A program made the position numbers and the translations under genes. A DNA stretch of 5,011 nucleotides, from contig JBLNCE010000161.1 in NCBI GenBank assembly GCA_050260415.1, forward strand, positions 1 to 5,011. The letters run 5' to 3'. The notes beneath the pieces were generated by a model. That model saw nothing but the letters and a program-made list of their open reading frames with translations. It ran no database searches and had not been told where the DNA came from. This document shows positions 4,903 through 5,011 of this stretch, piece after piece. The DNA comes from JBLNCE01 sp050260415 (GTDB lineage: Bacteria; Bacillota; UBA4882; JAAYXC01). Positions within the stretch are counted from its first letter, which is position 1. The number at the start of each line of letters is the position of its first letter.

Positions 4903-4930
4903 GACTCGACGATATACTTCTTATCGAGTC
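4903..4930. other. Inverted repeat near the right edge
   Basis: GACTCGA and TCGAGTC are perfect reverse complements with a 14-base AT-rich centre. A competing smaller stem (CGATA with TATCG, loop of seven) uses the same region. No T run follows, so it is not an intrinsic terminator. It could be an operator for a gene beyond the right edge. Confidence 0.35.
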
Positions 4931-5011
4931 TACACTGCAACTTTAGCCTGGCAACTGCGTTGTGATCGGATGAAACACGGGCAAAAGACACAGGCAGCGG
5001 CGGGACGGCGG

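Larger units (their letters stand above)
4805..5011. other. Intergenic tail with no supported gene
   Basis: Together with the heptamer array, the 324 bases after the helicase stop hold no gene I can support. Besides the hexamer repeat and the inverted repeat there is a TATACT (4913-4918) that resembles a -10 box but has no partner -35 at 16-18 bases. An ATG at 4970 opens a plus-strand frame to the edge (MKHGQKTQAAAGRR), without a ribosome binding site. No intrinsic terminator for the helicase transcript was found here. Confidence 0.5.

Noticed and set aside
4668..4991. A 107-codon minus-strand frame starting MSFARVSSDH and ending in LASCLLPLASCL-type repeats
   Set aside because: Most of it is translation of the heptamer and hexamer arrays, and its end runs antisense into the helicase gene. 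There is no credible ribosome binding site or domain. Such LAS-repeat frames are typical artefacts of short tandem DNA repeats.
4970..5011. Possible start of a plus-strand gene (ATG at 4970, MKHGQKTQAAAGRR) at the right edge
   Set aside because: Only 14 codons are visible, there is no ribosome binding site and no recognisable family. It could be real but cannot be supported here.
1..5011. The window considered as a defence island or novel multi-gene system
   Set aside because: The helicase is of a housekeeping Ski2/HelY type with no nuclease or partner genes beside it, and the other genes are common membrane or acyltransferase families without a shared theme.

Overview
The window looks like ordinary chromosomal sequence from a GC-rich (by eye about 60% G+C) Firmicute of the Moorella / Desulfotomaculum type. 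The reasons are the protein families (a YetF/DUF421 membrane protein and a YpjA-like DUF1405 membrane protein, both typical of spore-forming Firmicutes), strong AGGAGG ribosome binding sites, TTG start codons and a near-consensus SigA promoter. This placement is inference from family recognition, not from a marker gene.

Layout. On the minus strand, reading leftwards, a DUF421/YetF-domain membrane protein (884 to 159) is followed 9 bases later by the start of a small membrane-anchored protein that runs off the left edge. Divergently, on the plus strand, come a left-handed beta-helix (hexapeptide repeat) acyltransferase (970-1476) and a DUF1405 integral membrane protein with a TTG start (1540-2169). 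After a 235-base gap with several hairpins and a good promoter lies a 760-residue Ski2/Mtr4/HelY-like DEAH-box helicase (2405-4687). The last 324 bases hold no gene I can support. They carry a heptanucleotide repeat array, a hexanucleotide repeat and an inverted repeat.

How the genes relate. Apart from likely co-transcription of the YetF pair and of the acyltransferase with the DUF1405 gene, nothing ties them into one pathway. I see no mobile element, CRISPR array, RNA gene, toxin-antitoxin pair or defence system, and do not claim a new system.

The points worth a second look are: (1) three short tandem-repeat families with different periods (8, 7 and 6 bases), all G/purine-rich on the plus strand, lying at or after the 3' ends of plus-strand genes, two of them forming clear G-quadruplex motifs; (2) the acyltransferase reading frame ending inside the octamer array, so its C-terminal tail is repeat-encoded; (3) a paired CX7C...CX7C insertion in the helicase that could be a metal site on a helical hairpin; (4) a promoter whose -10 box overlaps the upstream ATG of the helicase frame, moving the start to 2405; (5) a competing TTG start for the YetF protein.
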